64,000 bases of DNA, taken from the NCBI GenBank assembly GCA_934667175.1, contig CAKULN010000007.1:23705-87704 (forward strand), in the 5' to 3' direction. Positions 27,705 through 36,876 of this stretch are shown here, piece by piece. The notes below the pieces were generated by a model. It worked only from the letters and a program-made list of their open reading frames with translations, was not told the DNA's origin and did not search any database. The translations under genes were made by a program, and so were the position numbers. Each line of letters starts with the position of its first letter. Within the stretch, counting starts at the first letter, position 1. This DNA is from an uncultured Bacteroidales bacterium. Its GTDB lineage: Bacteria > Bacteroidota > Bacteroidia > Bacteroidales > UBA932.

Positions 27705-28991
27705 CTAAGGTCTAAGGCAAGTTATCGGAACCACCCAGACTCCATTGTCCATTCTGTAAGCATAGGCACCTGTCCCTGTGAGAACCATCAGGAACGAAGG
27801 GGCTTTCATTTTATTAGTGTCAATTTTTGAAGCCAATGAAAGCAGCGTGGCTACCCCCTCGTCAATAAGTCTTTGTCCACCGAGTTTGATTTCTACCAGA
27901 CCATACTTGCCGTTTCTCAGATGTAGCACGGCATCGCATTCAAGGTTGTTCTTGTCCCTGTAATGATACAGGCTGCCGTCGAGTGCTTCTGCATACACGC
28001 GCAAATCCCTCACACACATTGTCTCAAAAAGAAGTCCCATCGTGTTCAGGTCTGAGATGAGATCATCAGGTCCGATTCCCATAGCAGCGGTCGCTATCGA
28101 AGGATCGACAAAATATCGGGTGTCTGATGTCCTTATGGCTGTCTTTGAGCGGAGATTCGGATTCCAGGCCGGGGCATCCTCCACGACAAACAGTTTTTTG
28201 AGGGCGGATATGTAGGAAGAGATGGTTTCGCTTGTCATAGAGCCGTCCGCATTGGACTTGAGATCCTCATATATTGATGTGACAGGAGCCTGTGCTCCCT
28301 GAAAACGGGCATAACTTTTAAGCAGACGCAGGGTGAAATCCCTGCTCCTCTCCACGTTGTCGACAGCTGAGATATCAGTACTTGCGATTGCGTTGATGTA
28401 ATTAAATGATTGCCGGAGAGCACCTTTTTTTGACATTTTCAATGCCGCCGGCCATCCGCCTCGGCATATCAGCCAAGTCAACTGCTCAATATTCAACTCA
28501 TTGGACTGATATGCCGCTTCTGTCCTGTTGAGGAACAAGTCGCTGAGACTCAGTTGTCCGTTTGACTCACCGGATTCCCACAGACTCATAGGACGCATTT
28601 TCATCCACGCGGCTCGCCCGGTTCCGGAATGCTTGATTCTCTCACGTTTTTCCTTGGGAATGACGGTTGAACCCGTGAAAATGAACTGCCCTGTCTTGGC
28701 ATCCCTGTGATCCACTTCAAATCTGGCCGCATCCCATAGTTCAGGAGCGTCCTGCCATTCGTCTATCAGGCGAGGAGTGTCGCCTTTCAACAGAATACTT
28801 GGTGAATTCTGAGCCAAGGCAAGATATGTCCCGGAATTACCTGGATCATTCATATACACAATACTACCCGCTTGCTGTTCAGCGGTTGTGGTCTTTCCAC
28901 ACCATTTTGTCCCTTCTATCAGGACCAATCCTGCCGCTTCAAGATTATCTTTGAGAATGCCGTCGGCTACTCTGTTTCTATAATTACCCAT
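27705..28991 (-). CDS. AAA ATPase with DUF4143 nuclease-like domain
   Basis: Member of the widespread AAA_14/DUF4143 family, 428 residues, function unsettled; members move frequently between genomes. The Walker A loop is IEGTKWCGKTTTAEQ (25-39), Walker B is PRLIDEWQD (73-81), and FIFTGSTVIP gives sensor 1 near 105-114. DUF4143 fills the C-terminal half with SYARFQGAQAP and the PD-(D/E)XK-like strand set LECDAVLHLRNGKYGLVEIK near 350-370, where the D, E and K residues are present. A full promoter ends three bases before the ATG. It is a single-gene unit and was likely acquired independently of its neighbours. Confidence 0.88.
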   Translation of the reverse strand: MGNYRNRVADGILKDNLEAAGLVLIEGTKWCGKTTTAEQQAGSIVYMNDPGNSGTYLALAQNSPSILLKGDTPRLIDEWQDAPELWDAARFEVDHRDAKTGQFIFTGSTVIPKEKRERIKHSGTGRAAWMKMRPMSLWESGESNGQLSLSDLFLNRTEAAYQSNELNIEQLTWLICRGGWPAALKMSKKGALRQSFNYINAIASTDISAVDNVERSRDFTLRLLKSYARFQGAQAPVTSIYEDLKSNADGSMTSETISSYISALKKLFVVEDAPAWNPNLRSKTAIRTSDTRYFVDPSIATAAMGIGPDDLISDLNTMGLLFETMCVRDLRVYAEALDGSLYHYRDKNNLECDAVLHLRNGKYGLVEIKLGGQRLIDEGVATLLSLASKIDTNKMKAPSFLMVLTGTGAYAYRMDNGVWVVPITCLRP

Positions 28992-28994
28992 GCG

Positions 28995-29027
28995 GCAAAA
29001 TTAACGGTTATTTTAAAAATAATCAAA
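28995..29027 (-). promoter_or_regulatory. Promoter of the DUF4143 ATPase gene
   Basis: On the minus strand TTTG (29027-29024), a 20-bp spacer, and TAATTTTGC (29003-28995). CGC then leads to the ATG, so the mRNA should be leaderless. Confidence 0.65.
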
Positions 29028-29041
29028 TTATTGCGAAATTT

Positions 29042-29112
29042 CATTCCGTCAGTTGGCTGGTTTTCATTCCGTCAGTTGGCTGGTTTTTGTTCCGTCAGTT
29101 GGCGGTAATTCC
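29042..29112. repeat. Short tandem repeat, three units
   Basis: Three tandem copies with the core TTCCGTCAGTTGGCTGGTTTT, the last degenerate (ending GGCGG). Period about 22-24 bp. It lies just upstream of the ATPase promoter. There are too few units, and no spacers, for a CRISPR. Confidence 0.75.
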
Positions 29113-29149
29113 GCCTTTCGGATTGTGAATTGCGTGGCGGATAAAACTG

Positions 29150-29212
29150 CCACGCCCCTGAATGTGACCTCGTGCCGCTTCCGGTTGGAAGGGTGGACAT
29201 TCAGGGGCGTGG
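29150..29212. terminator. Long inverted repeat, likely terminator of the Big_2/BspA lipoprotein gene
   Basis: CCACGCCCCTGAATGT (29150-29165) pairs perfectly with ACATTCAGGGGCGTGG (29197-29212), enclosing 31 bases. On the minus strand the stem is followed by CAGTTTTATC, a weak U tract. Confidence 0.6.
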
Positions 29213-29229
29213 GTTATCGGATGGCCTGA

Positions 29230-30906
29230 CTACGGGCGTTCGGTGATGCCACCGAGGTGGGACCAGAGCCAGTGGGATTCGTAGAGGGCTTTGGTGCCTT
29301 TCGGGACGGTTACCTTGACGGCTGAGCGGTCTGTGAATAAGAAAAAGAATTTCGAAGGATCCGACTCTTCGGTTGAAATTCTGTCGATGTCCTCCTTTGT
29401 CTTCCAATTCAGTTCGATCTCAAGAGGGGTTTTGGATTCGTTGAAGAATCTTGGCCCGATGTATTTTACGGATTCCGGGATGATGATCTTGTCGATACCA
29501 GCGCAGGTGATTGAATATTCATCAATTGCCTCCACGCCATCCTTGATGGTGAACACACCGGTGGCCTTTTCCGGAAGCCATGACAGTACTTCTGCCTCTT
29601 TGTTTAATGGCTTTGAATAATAACGGTGAGAATACAAAGCTCCATCGTGGGTGTAAAAATAATCACGTTGACTTTCCGAGGTCTTTGGTGTCGTGACAAT
29701 CTCAAGTTTCGGACAGCCTTCAAACACCGGATTGTCGGTGTTTAACGATTCCATCGTGGAGGAGAATGTGATCCTTTCAAGATTTGAGCAACGATAGAAA
29801 GTCCATGCTCCAATGGCTTGAATTCCTTCACCAAGTGTCACGGCTTTAAGGTCGGTGCATTCGTAAAACGCATTGTTCCAGATTGTGTTGACCGAGTAGG
29901 TGATTCCGTCATATTCAATCTGGCCGGGGATGGTGACATTCCCGCTGTATTTGCTTCCGTCTGGGTCGGGAATCACACGTACCGTGTTTGGAACACCAAC
30001 AGTGTAATGTTTTTCATACCACAGTCCGCCAACCTTGAATTTTGATTCCTCTTCTTTCACGGTGATGGTGCAGTAGGACTTGAATCCGCCGTCATCGGTT
30101 GTCACGCTGATTTTCGCTGTTCCGGCAGCGATTCCTTTCACATTGCCTTCGGAATCGACTGTCGCAACGGACGGAGATTCAGACTCCCATTTCACATTCT
30201 GGTTGGCAGCATCCGCTGGTTTGATCGTGTAAGAGAGTTTGGTGGTTCCGCGTACGGACAGGGTAACGGCCCACGGATTGACCTCCACACCAGTGACAGG
30301 CACATTCTTGCTCTTCACGGTCACTTTGCATGTGGCGGTCTTTCCCCCGTCCTCGGTTGTGACTGTGACGGTGGCCTCACCGGCCTTGAGAGCTGTGACC
30401 TTTCCGCTCTTGTCCACGGATGCGATGTCGGCATTGTCAGACTTCCACGTCACCTTCTTGTTGGTCGCGTTGTCTGGCTTGACCGTGGCGGTGAGGTTCT
30501 CGGAGGAGCCTTCTGTCAGAGTCAATTCTGTTCTGTCAAGTGACACCTCGGTTACACTCACCGTTTTCTCTTTGACTGTGACCGTGCATTTCCCGGACTT
30601 ACCTTCGGCAGTAGCGGTGATGGTGGCGGTGCCGGCCTTCAGGCCTTGCACGTTGCCGCTGCCATCAACTGTGGCAACGGCCTTATCGGAAGATGTCCAG
30701 ACAACGGTCCTGTCAGCGGCAGCCGCAGGAGAAATCTTGGCTGTCAACTTGGCGGACTCGCCTTCAGTGATCTCCATGCGATCAGGTGTGACGGTGACAG
30801 AAGAAACGGTTATCTCTTCGGTTTCCTTACCTTTGCAGGAAACGATAAGCAAAGCCGTGGCGGTTGACACCAGAATGGTGTGCAATAATCGCTGAATATT
30901 GTTCAC
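29230..30906 (-). CDS. Surface lipoprotein with three Big_2 domains and BspA-type repeats
   Basis: Predicted adhesin of 558 residues with a GTG start (no in-frame ATG precedes the signal). Lipobox ALLIVSC. Three Big_2 (bacterial Ig-like) domains at about 35-110, 115-195 and 200-285 share the pattern VSVTPDRMEITEGESAKL ... GTATITATAEGKSGKCTVTV. The C-terminal half holds BspA-like leucine-rich repeats (YECTDLKAVTLGEGIQAIGA, FYRCSNLERITF). The first Big_2 domain is close at the DNA level to that of the gene at 34316-36847. It follows the M64 gene by about 100 bp, with REP repeats between, and may be co-transcribed with it. Confidence 0.85.
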   Translation of the reverse strand: MNNIQRLLHTILVSTATALLIVSCKGKETEEITVSSVTVTPDRMEITEGESAKLTAKISPAAAADRTVVWTSSDKAVATVDGSGNVQGLKAGTATITATAEGKSGKCTVTVKEKTVSVTEVSLDRTELTLTEGSSENLTATVKPDNATNKKVTWKSDNADIASVDKSGKVTALKAGEATVTVTTEDGGKTATCKVTVKSKNVPVTGVEVNPWAVTLSVRGTTKLSYTIKPADAANQNVKWESESPSVATVDSEGNVKGIAAGTAKISVTTDDGGFKSYCTITVKEEESKFKVGGLWYEKHYTVGVPNTVRVIPDPDGSKYSGNVTIPGQIEYDGITYSVNTIWNNAFYECTDLKAVTLGEGIQAIGAWTFYRCSNLERITFSSTMESLNTDNPVFEGCPKLEIVTTPKTSESQRDYFYTHDGALYSHRYYSKPLNKEAEVLSWLPEKATGVFTIKDGVEAIDEYSITCAGIDKIIIPESVKYIGPRFFNESKTPLEIELNWKTKEDIDRISTEESDPSKFFFLFTDRSAVKVTVPKGTKALYESHWLWSHLGGITERP

Positions 30907-30950
30907 AACTTATTGAATATTATTAACTAACTTATTCATTTATTTAATTT

Positions 30951-31006
30951 GCCAGTCGCTTCGGCAGGCTCAGCGACCGATTTCTAGGGTAGGCTCAGCG
31001 ACCGCA
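30951..31006. repeat. REP-type repeats
   Basis: Two units with CGCTTCGGCAGGCTCAGCGACC and GTAGGCTCAGCGACC cores. They lie between two same-strand lipoprotein genes and may weaken read-through. Confidence 0.7.
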
Positions 31007-31008
31007 TG

Positions 31009-33657
31009 CTATCTAAGAATCTGCTCCCATGTCTTGTCCACGAAAACAGGCGAAGTTGAGGCGATGCGCTTGCGATTCGGTGACGCGGCATGTGAAACGA
31101 CCGACCTTGTCGCCTTGTGAGCCTGATCCCACTTGACGAACGACTCGTAGTCCGGAGTCCAAGATGCGCCCTCGGAGAGTCTCATCACGCGGATCCAGAT
31201 TGCCTGGCGTGACGGAGCGTTAAACCGCTCGGAGACGCTCTGATACCTCATCATACTGTTCTCACTCGGTCTGAATGCGCCCAATGCGTAGACGCTTGAT
31301 CCCTCGAACACACCAAGGTTTTCTTCCTTGTAGCGGCTGTCCTTGAGGAATGTGCTCCATTTGACATTGTCCGGATTGGACGTGAAGTCAGTGTTCCGGT
31401 ACCAACCGTATTTCTCCTGATTTCCCTTTAGGTAGTCGATTTCCTCCTGAGGAATCCTGCCAAGGGACGAATAGGAATATTCATCATCAAGCTTGCCGAT
31501 TCCGTGTCCCACCAACTCGTGGATGAGGGTAGCTGTGAGATCTTCCTTGGAATACCCCGTGGAGTTCCAGTTCTTGTAAGGAAGGAATGCGATCGATGCC
31601 CCTTCTCCGTAACCTGCTGCGGATGAAGGCTTCAACATGTAGGTCGTGCCAGCGGAGCGGTATGAGTTCATCAGGACAAGAACCGTCACATCATTCATTC
31701 TGGAAGCTCCGACAGCCTTTTTGGAATATTCAAGGACCTTGTCAAGGTCACCACCGCAGGCGGAGCCATTGCCGAAAGTTCCATTGAATACGGTTGACGT
31801 GGCGTTGGTATATTCCTCATTCTTAGAGACCGCGTTGACAAGATAGACATTGAATCTGTCTTTCATGGACTTAAGCGGTTCCATAGAGAATATTCCTTTG
31901 ACAGCATCGTCCGCCATTTTGCGTAGGGTACCGTCCGCAATGAGCCTGTCGGAGAACGCGTCGCCTGTGATGACAATGTCAGCCCCGTTGCCAACGGTCG
32001 CTTTCTGAAGAGTGATCACCTTGCCGTCAGCCGAATAGTCCTTGGATTCGTAATATTCCTCCTTGGAGTCGAAGGCATTGGAGAGATAGTTCAAGACATT
32101 GTCCAATTTATCGCTGCTTTTGTCCGGCAATGTAGTGTAGGACACCGTCCTGTCCGGGCCGATGATCACTACTGAATTCTCTGAAGCGTGAGGGTACATT
32201 GATTTGCCTCGCTCAGTGTAGAACTCCCGCTGCCCATCCTTGTACATCCATGAGGCGAAAGACTTCCAACCGACATGGAATGTGGCGAGAATATTCTTGA
32301 AATCAGCGACATTGGCGCTCTTGTCTTTTGGGTCGTTATTGTCAAAGTAGGTGATCACGCCAAGCCCTTTGTCCTTGTTCTTGTCATAGAACTTGGACAG
32401 CCTTTCGATGAAGCCTTGAGCGTTGCCGGATTGAGGATTGACATGCATCAGCACGGTGTAGCGGTTCTTGCCGAACTCCTGCTCAAGGTCGATTGTGGAG
32501 CCGTCAAGAGCGATTGTCTGGAATGACTTTGGTGCTGGGAGGTGTGAGTCCTCAATGTCTTTTTGAGTAAAGTTGTTTCCAAAGACGATCCCCGTCCACA
32601 GATTCCAGAAGTTTTCCAAGCGCGACACCTCGGTAGGAATCACTCCTGACAGCTTGTTGGCTGACAGGTCGATGGTCTTGAGGTTGGCAAGCCCGCCCAG
32701 TTCGGCTGGTATTGAGCCGGTCAGGCCGCATTTCCAAAGATCCAGTTCAGTCAGTTCGTGAAGATTCCAGAGCTCCGGAATCAGGGAACCGGTCAGTTTG
32801 CTGCCTCCCAGATCAAGCACTTTGAGCTTGGCCAGTTTGGCAATGGATGCCGGTATCGGCTGTGCGTCTGTTAACTTAAGGCGAAGTTCCTCCAGATTTG
32901 CCAGGTCAAACAAAGTTTCCGGTAGCCTGCCTCCTGTCGGATAACTCTGAAAATACAATTTCTTCAAGTACTTCAGTTTCCCGATGGCCTCAGGCAAAGG
33001 GTACGATTGCTCAGGTTCCTCTCCATAATTGGTGATTCGCAATTCCTCAAGCATTTCCAGATCCACGATCTCGTCCGGAATGCGACCATAGACTTCACAG
33101 TCGTTCAGCACAATGGATCTCACGCGCTTACCGTCCTCGGTCATCTTGACTCCGTACCACTCTGACACCGGCTTTGATCCACACCAGTCGTCTTTGTATT
33201 TCCATGAATCACCGTTGTTCGCCTTGTAGAAAGCGATCAAGGCTTGACGTTCTTTCTCCACGTAGGAATCATCCGGCTTCGGATCGGGATTTGGATCTGG
33301 ATCCGTGCCTTGCTCCTCCTTTTTCTTCACTGTCACCCGACACGTTGCGCTGCGGCCTTCCACTGCTGCGGTTACGGTGGCTGTGCCCGGCGTGAGACCG
33401 TTCACATTGCCGTTGTCATCAACGGTGACGACACTCTGGTCGGATGATCTCCATGCGATGGTTCTGCCAGAAGCTTCCACTGGGCTGATCTTTGCGGTCA
33501 GCTTGGCAGACTCGCCTTCGATGATTTCCAAACGGTCTGGAGTGACAGAGACTGAAGAGACTCTGATGGGCTCTTCCTCTTTCTTGCCGCACGAGACGAT
33601 GAGCAGGGCAGCAAAGATTGACGCCGCTATGGCGGAGAGTTTTTGTTTGATGTTCAT
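31009..33657 (-). CDS. Big_2/leucine-rich/thioredoxin-like/M64 peptidase lipoprotein
   Basis: Surface protein of 882 residues joining four modules. After the lipobox (ALLIVSC) comes one Big_2 domain (about 30-115), a Thr/Asp/Pro linker, and a plant-type leucine-rich region from about 135 to 365 that opens with ALIAFYKANNGDSWKYKDDW and has repeats such as GLTGSIPAELGGLANLKTID. A thioredoxin-like fold without the CxxC pair follows at about 380-540 (TVLMHVNPQSGNAQGF). The rest is an M64 metallopeptidase domain with HELVGHGIGKLDDEYS near 710-725, the family's zinc motif; known relatives include an IgA protease. The substrate here is unknown. A strongly structured operator lies 44-112 bp upstream. 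Confidence 0.88.
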   Translation of the reverse strand: MNIKQKLSAIAASIFAALLIVSCGKKEEEPIRVSSVSVTPDRLEIIEGESAKLTAKISPVEASGRTIAWRSSDQSVVTVDDNGNVNGLTPGTATVTAAVEGRSATCRVTVKKKEEQGTDPDPNPDPKPDDSYVEKERQALIAFYKANNGDSWKYKDDWCGSKPVSEWYGVKMTEDGKRVRSIVLNDCEVYGRIPDEIVDLEMLEELRITNYGEEPEQSYPLPEAIGKLKYLKKLYFQSYPTGGRLPETLFDLANLEELRLKLTDAQPIPASIAKLAKLKVLDLGGSKLTGSLIPELWNLHELTELDLWKCGLTGSIPAELGGLANLKTIDLSANKLSGVIPTEVSRLENFWNLWTGIVFGNNFTQKDIEDSHLPAPKSFQTIALDGSTIDLEQEFGKNRYTVLMHVNPQSGNAQGFIERLSKFYDKNKDKGLGVITYFDNNDPKDKSANVADFKNILATFHVGWKSFASWMYKDGQREFYTERGKSMYPHASENSVVIIGPDRTVSYTTLPDKSSDKLDNVLNYLSNAFDSKEEYYESKDYSADGKVITLQKATVGNGADIVITGDAFSDRLIADGTLRKMADDAVKGIFSMEPLKSMKDRFNVYLVNAVSKNEEYTNATSTVFNGTFGNGSACGGDLDKVLEYSKKAVGASRMNDVTVLVLMNSYRSAGTTYMLKPSSAAGYGEGASIAFLPYKNWNSTGYSKEDLTATLIHELVGHGIGKLDDEYSYSSLGRIPQEEIDYLKGNQEKYGWYRNTDFTSNPDNVKWSTFLKDSRYKEENLGVFEGSSVYALGAFRPSENSMMRYQSVSERFNAPSRQAIWIRVMRLSEGASWTPDYESFVKWDQAHKATRSVVSHAASPNRKRIASTSPVFVDKTWEQILR

Positions 33658-33700
33658 GTTAACTTTTAGTTAATCGAATATTCCCGTAATCTTTAAGACA

Positions 33701-33769
33701 GCAAAATTAGCCAATCGTCCACATGAAAAATATGGCAAAAAAGGCATTATATGTCTCTTTTGCCATATT
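33701..33769 (-). promoter_or_regulatory. Promoter with conserved 41-bp palindromic operator, copy 1
   Basis: The -7 box TAATTTTGC (complement of 33701-33709) is separated by exactly 19 bp from a palindrome at 33729-33769. The arms are AATATGGCAAAAAAGGCA (33729-33746) and TGTCTCTTTTGCCATATT (33752-33769) with a 5-bp spacer; 16 of 18 positions pair. No TTTG is found at -33, and the palindrome edge lies there instead, which suggests activation. The same arrangement recurs at 41025-41093 and 45196-45264. Confidence 0.8.
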
Positions 33770-33849
33770 TATCAATTATCAGTGAGCAATTTCTCTGGAA
33801 TATGACCACTCAGGCTCTTCTGAGAACGATTTTCCACATTATCCGTTGA

Positions 33850-34233
33850 ATAATTTGTTCCACGGATAATACCTCGAAAGGAATTACCAACGAGACGGAT
33901 TATTGGTTATCTTTGCTGACGGGGTCGAAGGAGATGGACGGAATGCCGGATTGGGCTAAAGGCAACAAAGCCTACGAGGCCTTCTTCGAGGCATCAACAA
34001 GAGCCAACTTCACGCCCGAAGAAACCATTCAATACGAAAAGGATATGATGACAGAACGGGACAGGATCAACTCCATCAACTACGCAAGGTGGGAAGGAGT
34101 CCAGGAAGGCAAGGCTGAAGGCCGCCAACAGACTCAGCGGGAAATAGCCGTGGCAATGAAGTCTAAAGGTCTCGACACCGAGACAATTGCCTCTTGTACA
34201 GGACTTTCTGTGGAAGAAGTCAATGTGCTTTAG
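33850..34233 (+). pseudogene. C-terminal remnant of an Rpn/PD-(D/E)XK transposase-like nuclease
   Basis: The frame is open from about 33850 to the stop at 34233 but lacks a plausible start. It reads like the last third of the Rpn (PF12784) nuclease family abundant in Bacteroidales: ETDYWLSLLTGSKEMDGMPD, FTPEETIQYEKDMMTERDRI, a Glu/Gly-rich YARWEGVQEGKAEGR stretch, and a final KGLDTETIASCTGLSVEEVN helix-turn-helix-like tail. The catalytic N-terminal part is missing. It is probably the leftover of a mobile gene inserted between the operator of the M64 gene and the end of the neighbouring operon. Confidence 0.75.
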
Positions 34234-34249
34234 AAAGCAGAATCTGCTT

Positions 34250-34292
34250 TGAAATGAAAAAGAGTGCCCCGGCGCGGACCAAGGGCACTCTT
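34250..34292 (-). terminator. Terminator of the TMEM43/Big_2 operon
   Basis: AAGAGTGCCC (34260-34269) pairs with GGGCACTCTT (34283-34292). On the minus strand the stem is followed by TTTTCATTT. It lies 24 bp past the stop of the last operon gene. Confidence 0.82.
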
Positions 34293-34315
34293 CTCAAGAA
34301 TATTTCAGGCGGCCT

Positions 34316-36847
34316 TTATTCTATCGCCACGTACTGGTCAGCGTACTTGCTCCAGTATTTGGTGGTCTTGTAGGTCTCGAGGGAGGCGGCAGGGACGCGG
34401 ATGACGCCCTTGAAGTCACATCCGTGGAAAGGATCATCGAAACGGCCGTCATAGTCATTAAAAGTCGGAGGCACCGCCGCGCGGATCGTGACATCTTTCA
34501 AGACCTTGTTGTACGCTACAAAAGTGACATTGAACCTCTCTAATGTCGAAGGAAGATCCAACACCTCGAACTTTCTGGTGTCAAGGGAATAATTGTCAAG
34601 GTAGGTATAACCTTCACTGACGGTTATTTTCTTGCAATTAGGGTAGAGTCCGTTACGCAGCAGATAATCGCCCAATGCCGTGACATTTTCTATGGCCGGA
34701 ATTGTCAAGGATGACACTGAACTGTGATTCCGGCCTGCAACCCAACCTATAACCTTTTTCATGCTACGGTCAACAATGGCCTGCCCGGTAACATAAATCT
34801 GCGGATGGGATTCATCTATGATGACCTGGTTCACTTCCATTCCACCAAGACCTTGAGTCTTAAGTTTCGGACCGAGGAAAATCTCATCGGCGACAATATT
34901 GATAAAAGCGGTGTTATCAAGATCTTCAATGTTCGGCAGATACAATCTATCTACGAAATACGCTCCATAGAAACTGTAATACTCAATATTCTTTATGCTG
35001 GATGGAACATTGTATAGTTTGGAGTGCTTAAGGGAACCATTTAGAGAAAATGCGTATTTTCCGATTATCTCCAAGCCGCTGTCCGGGAACACAACTTTAT
35101 CCAAAACACAACCTTCAAAGGCACTATCCCCGATTTTAGTGATGTAGTCTGGAAGAATTATGGACTTGAGAGTGTTGTGCCCATAGAACAATGCCGGAGG
35201 GAACTCATCATCAGTAGTAGTGTATTTATCTTTATTCTGAAATCCTGACTTGTAGGAGTCTCCTCCGGAAACAATCCTCACATTCTTCATGTCCGCGCTT
35301 TCAAGTGCGGTGCAATATTCCCGGATCGCTCCCGCATCGCTGGAATTGATAAAGCCTTCCCGCCACTTGATGGAGGTGATCGGCGTCCCGACTTTCGCCA
35401 GCAAATCGCGGAGATGGCCGACTTCGTACGTCATCATCTCTCCACCGTTAACCGAGACAGCTGATTCTCCTATCACCGTGACAATGCACGAAGCCCCGAT
35501 GGCAGGAAATTTCTTGTACTTGACAGAGACGGTGGCTTCGCCCTTCGCAACAGCGTTCAGAGTCCCGTCAGAGTTGACTTTCACTACCTTGTCATCCGAC
35601 GATGCCCATTCGAGCTCGTTTGAGGAGGCGGTCTCAGGGGTATGGGTCGGGGTCAATTTCTTGGTGTCACCGAGAGTGATGGAGATCTTGGCAGGGAGAG
35701 CGATGGCTGTCGGTGTCACGGTCACCTTATAGATTTGGGCGGCCTTGATGGATGGATTGGCGACACACTTAGCGGTGACTGTGACATCTCCCGCCTTAGG
35801 GAGGAATTCCACCTTATGGCCATTGAGCTTCGCCAAGTCGGATTTGTCAACTTCAAGAATCCAATCCTTCTCTCGGGCCGAAGCCGGAAGAACCTCGCAT
35901 TCTATTTCTACTGAGGTTCCGGAATTGACCTCAATAGGAGTCGCGCTCCATCCCTTGATCGAGATGCTCTCAAGAGGCACGTCCGTCACAGTGACGGTAA
36001 TGCTCGCCATCAGACCACCGTTTTTCTGGACAGCGGCAACCTTGCTTGTGCCCAGATTCAAAGGAGTGATGGCGCCGAACTCATCCACTGTAAGGACGTC
36101 AGTGTTCTCGGAGGACCAATTCACCTGTTTGTTTGTCGCATCCGCAGGTTCAAAGACCAGTTCCAAGATCTGTCCCGGCTCATCGATGCGAATCGTGGCC
36201 GCGTAGCCGTCACCGGTACTGTACTTGTCGGCGAAGCGCATCGCGGTGGCTTTGACTTCATTGGATGTCACAGTCACTGAACAGGAGGCGGTGAATTCAG
36301 GGTACTCTTTCAATGTCGCGGTGATCACGGCCTCACCGGCTGCGATAGCCGCGATTGTACCGTTTGTCACTACGGCCACCTTTGAGTTGGAAGTGTTCCA
36401 CTCAACCTCAAGCCCAGTGGCTTTTTCTGGTGTGATGATGGCTTTGATTGAGGTGTTGCCTCCTTCCACAAGGTTCAACTTAGTCTCGCTGAGACTGAAT
36501 GAGGTAACTTTAGCTGAGACCGTGACCTCGCATTTCCCAGACTTGCCTTCGGCTGTGGCGGTGATGGTGGCGGTGCCGGCCTTGATGCCTTGCACGTTGC
36601 CGCTCCCGTCAACGGTGGCGATGGCCTTGTCGGAGGATGTCCAGGTCACGGTCCTGTCAGCGGCCGCCGCAGGAGAAATCTTGGCGGTCAATTTTTTGGA
36701 TTCGCCTTCTGTGAGCTCCACGCTTACTGGAGACACCGCGACGGATGAGACGCTCACAGCCTCTTCCTCTTTCTTACCGCACGAAACGACAAGTAAGGCC
36801 ACAATTGCCGATGTCACGAAGGCGGATAGGGTGTGCTTGAAGTTCAT
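34316..36847 (-). CDS. Surface lipoprotein with several Big_2 domains and BspA-type repeats
   Basis: Predicted adhesin of 843 residues from the ATG at 36847 (MNFKHTLSAFVTSAIVALL); an upstream ATG at 36940 would overlap the previous gene and hide the signal. Lipobox LLVVSC. At least five Ig-like units follow to about residue 500; the first reads VSVELTEGESKKLTAKISPA and a later one LPAKISITLGDTKKLTP. The C-terminal part holds BspA-like repeats (GHNTLKSIILPDYITKIGDS, YPNCKKITVSEGYTYLDN). Last gene of a four-gene operon, 29 bp after the beta-helix gene and before a terminator. Confidence 0.85.
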   Translation of the reverse strand: MNFKHTLSAFVTSAIVALLVVSCGKKEEEAVSVSSVAVSPVSVELTEGESKKLTAKISPAAAADRTVTWTSSDKAIATVDGSGNVQGIKAGTATITATAEGKSGKCEVTVSAKVTSFSLSETKLNLVEGGNTSIKAIITPEKATGLEVEWNTSNSKVAVVTNGTIAAIAAGEAVITATLKEYPEFTASCSVTVTSNEVKATAMRFADKYSTGDGYAATIRIDEPGQILELVFEPADATNKQVNWSSENTDVLTVDEFGAITPLNLGTSKVAAVQKNGGLMASITVTVTDVPLESISIKGWSATPIEVNSGTSVEIECEVLPASAREKDWILEVDKSDLAKLNGHKVEFLPKAGDVTVTAKCVANPSIKAAQIYKVTVTPTAIALPAKISITLGDTKKLTPTHTPETASSNELEWASSDDKVVKVNSDGTLNAVAKGEATVSVKYKKFPAIGASCIVTVIGESAVSVNGGEMMTYEVGHLRDLLAKVGTPITSIKWREGFINSSDAGAIREYCTALESADMKNVRIVSGGDSYKSGFQNKDKYTTTDDEFPPALFYGHNTLKSIILPDYITKIGDSAFEGCVLDKVVFPDSGLEIIGKYAFSLNGSLKHSKLYNVPSSIKNIEYYSFYGAYFVDRLYLPNIEDLDNTAFINIVADEIFLGPKLKTQGLGGMEVNQVIIDESHPQIYVTGQAIVDRSMKKVIGWVAGRNHSSVSSLTIPAIENVTALGDYLLRNGLYPNCKKITVSEGYTYLDNYSLDTRKFEVLDLPSTLERFNVTFVAYNKVLKDVTIRAAVPPTFNDYDGRFDDPFHGCDFKGVIRVPAASLETYKTTKYWSKYADQYVAIE

Positions 36848-36876
36848 AATCAATATAATTTTATTAACGCATGACA

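Noticed and set aside
29042..29112. Tandem units considered as a CRISPR array
   Set aside because: The units abut without unique spacers, number only three, and no cas gene is near.
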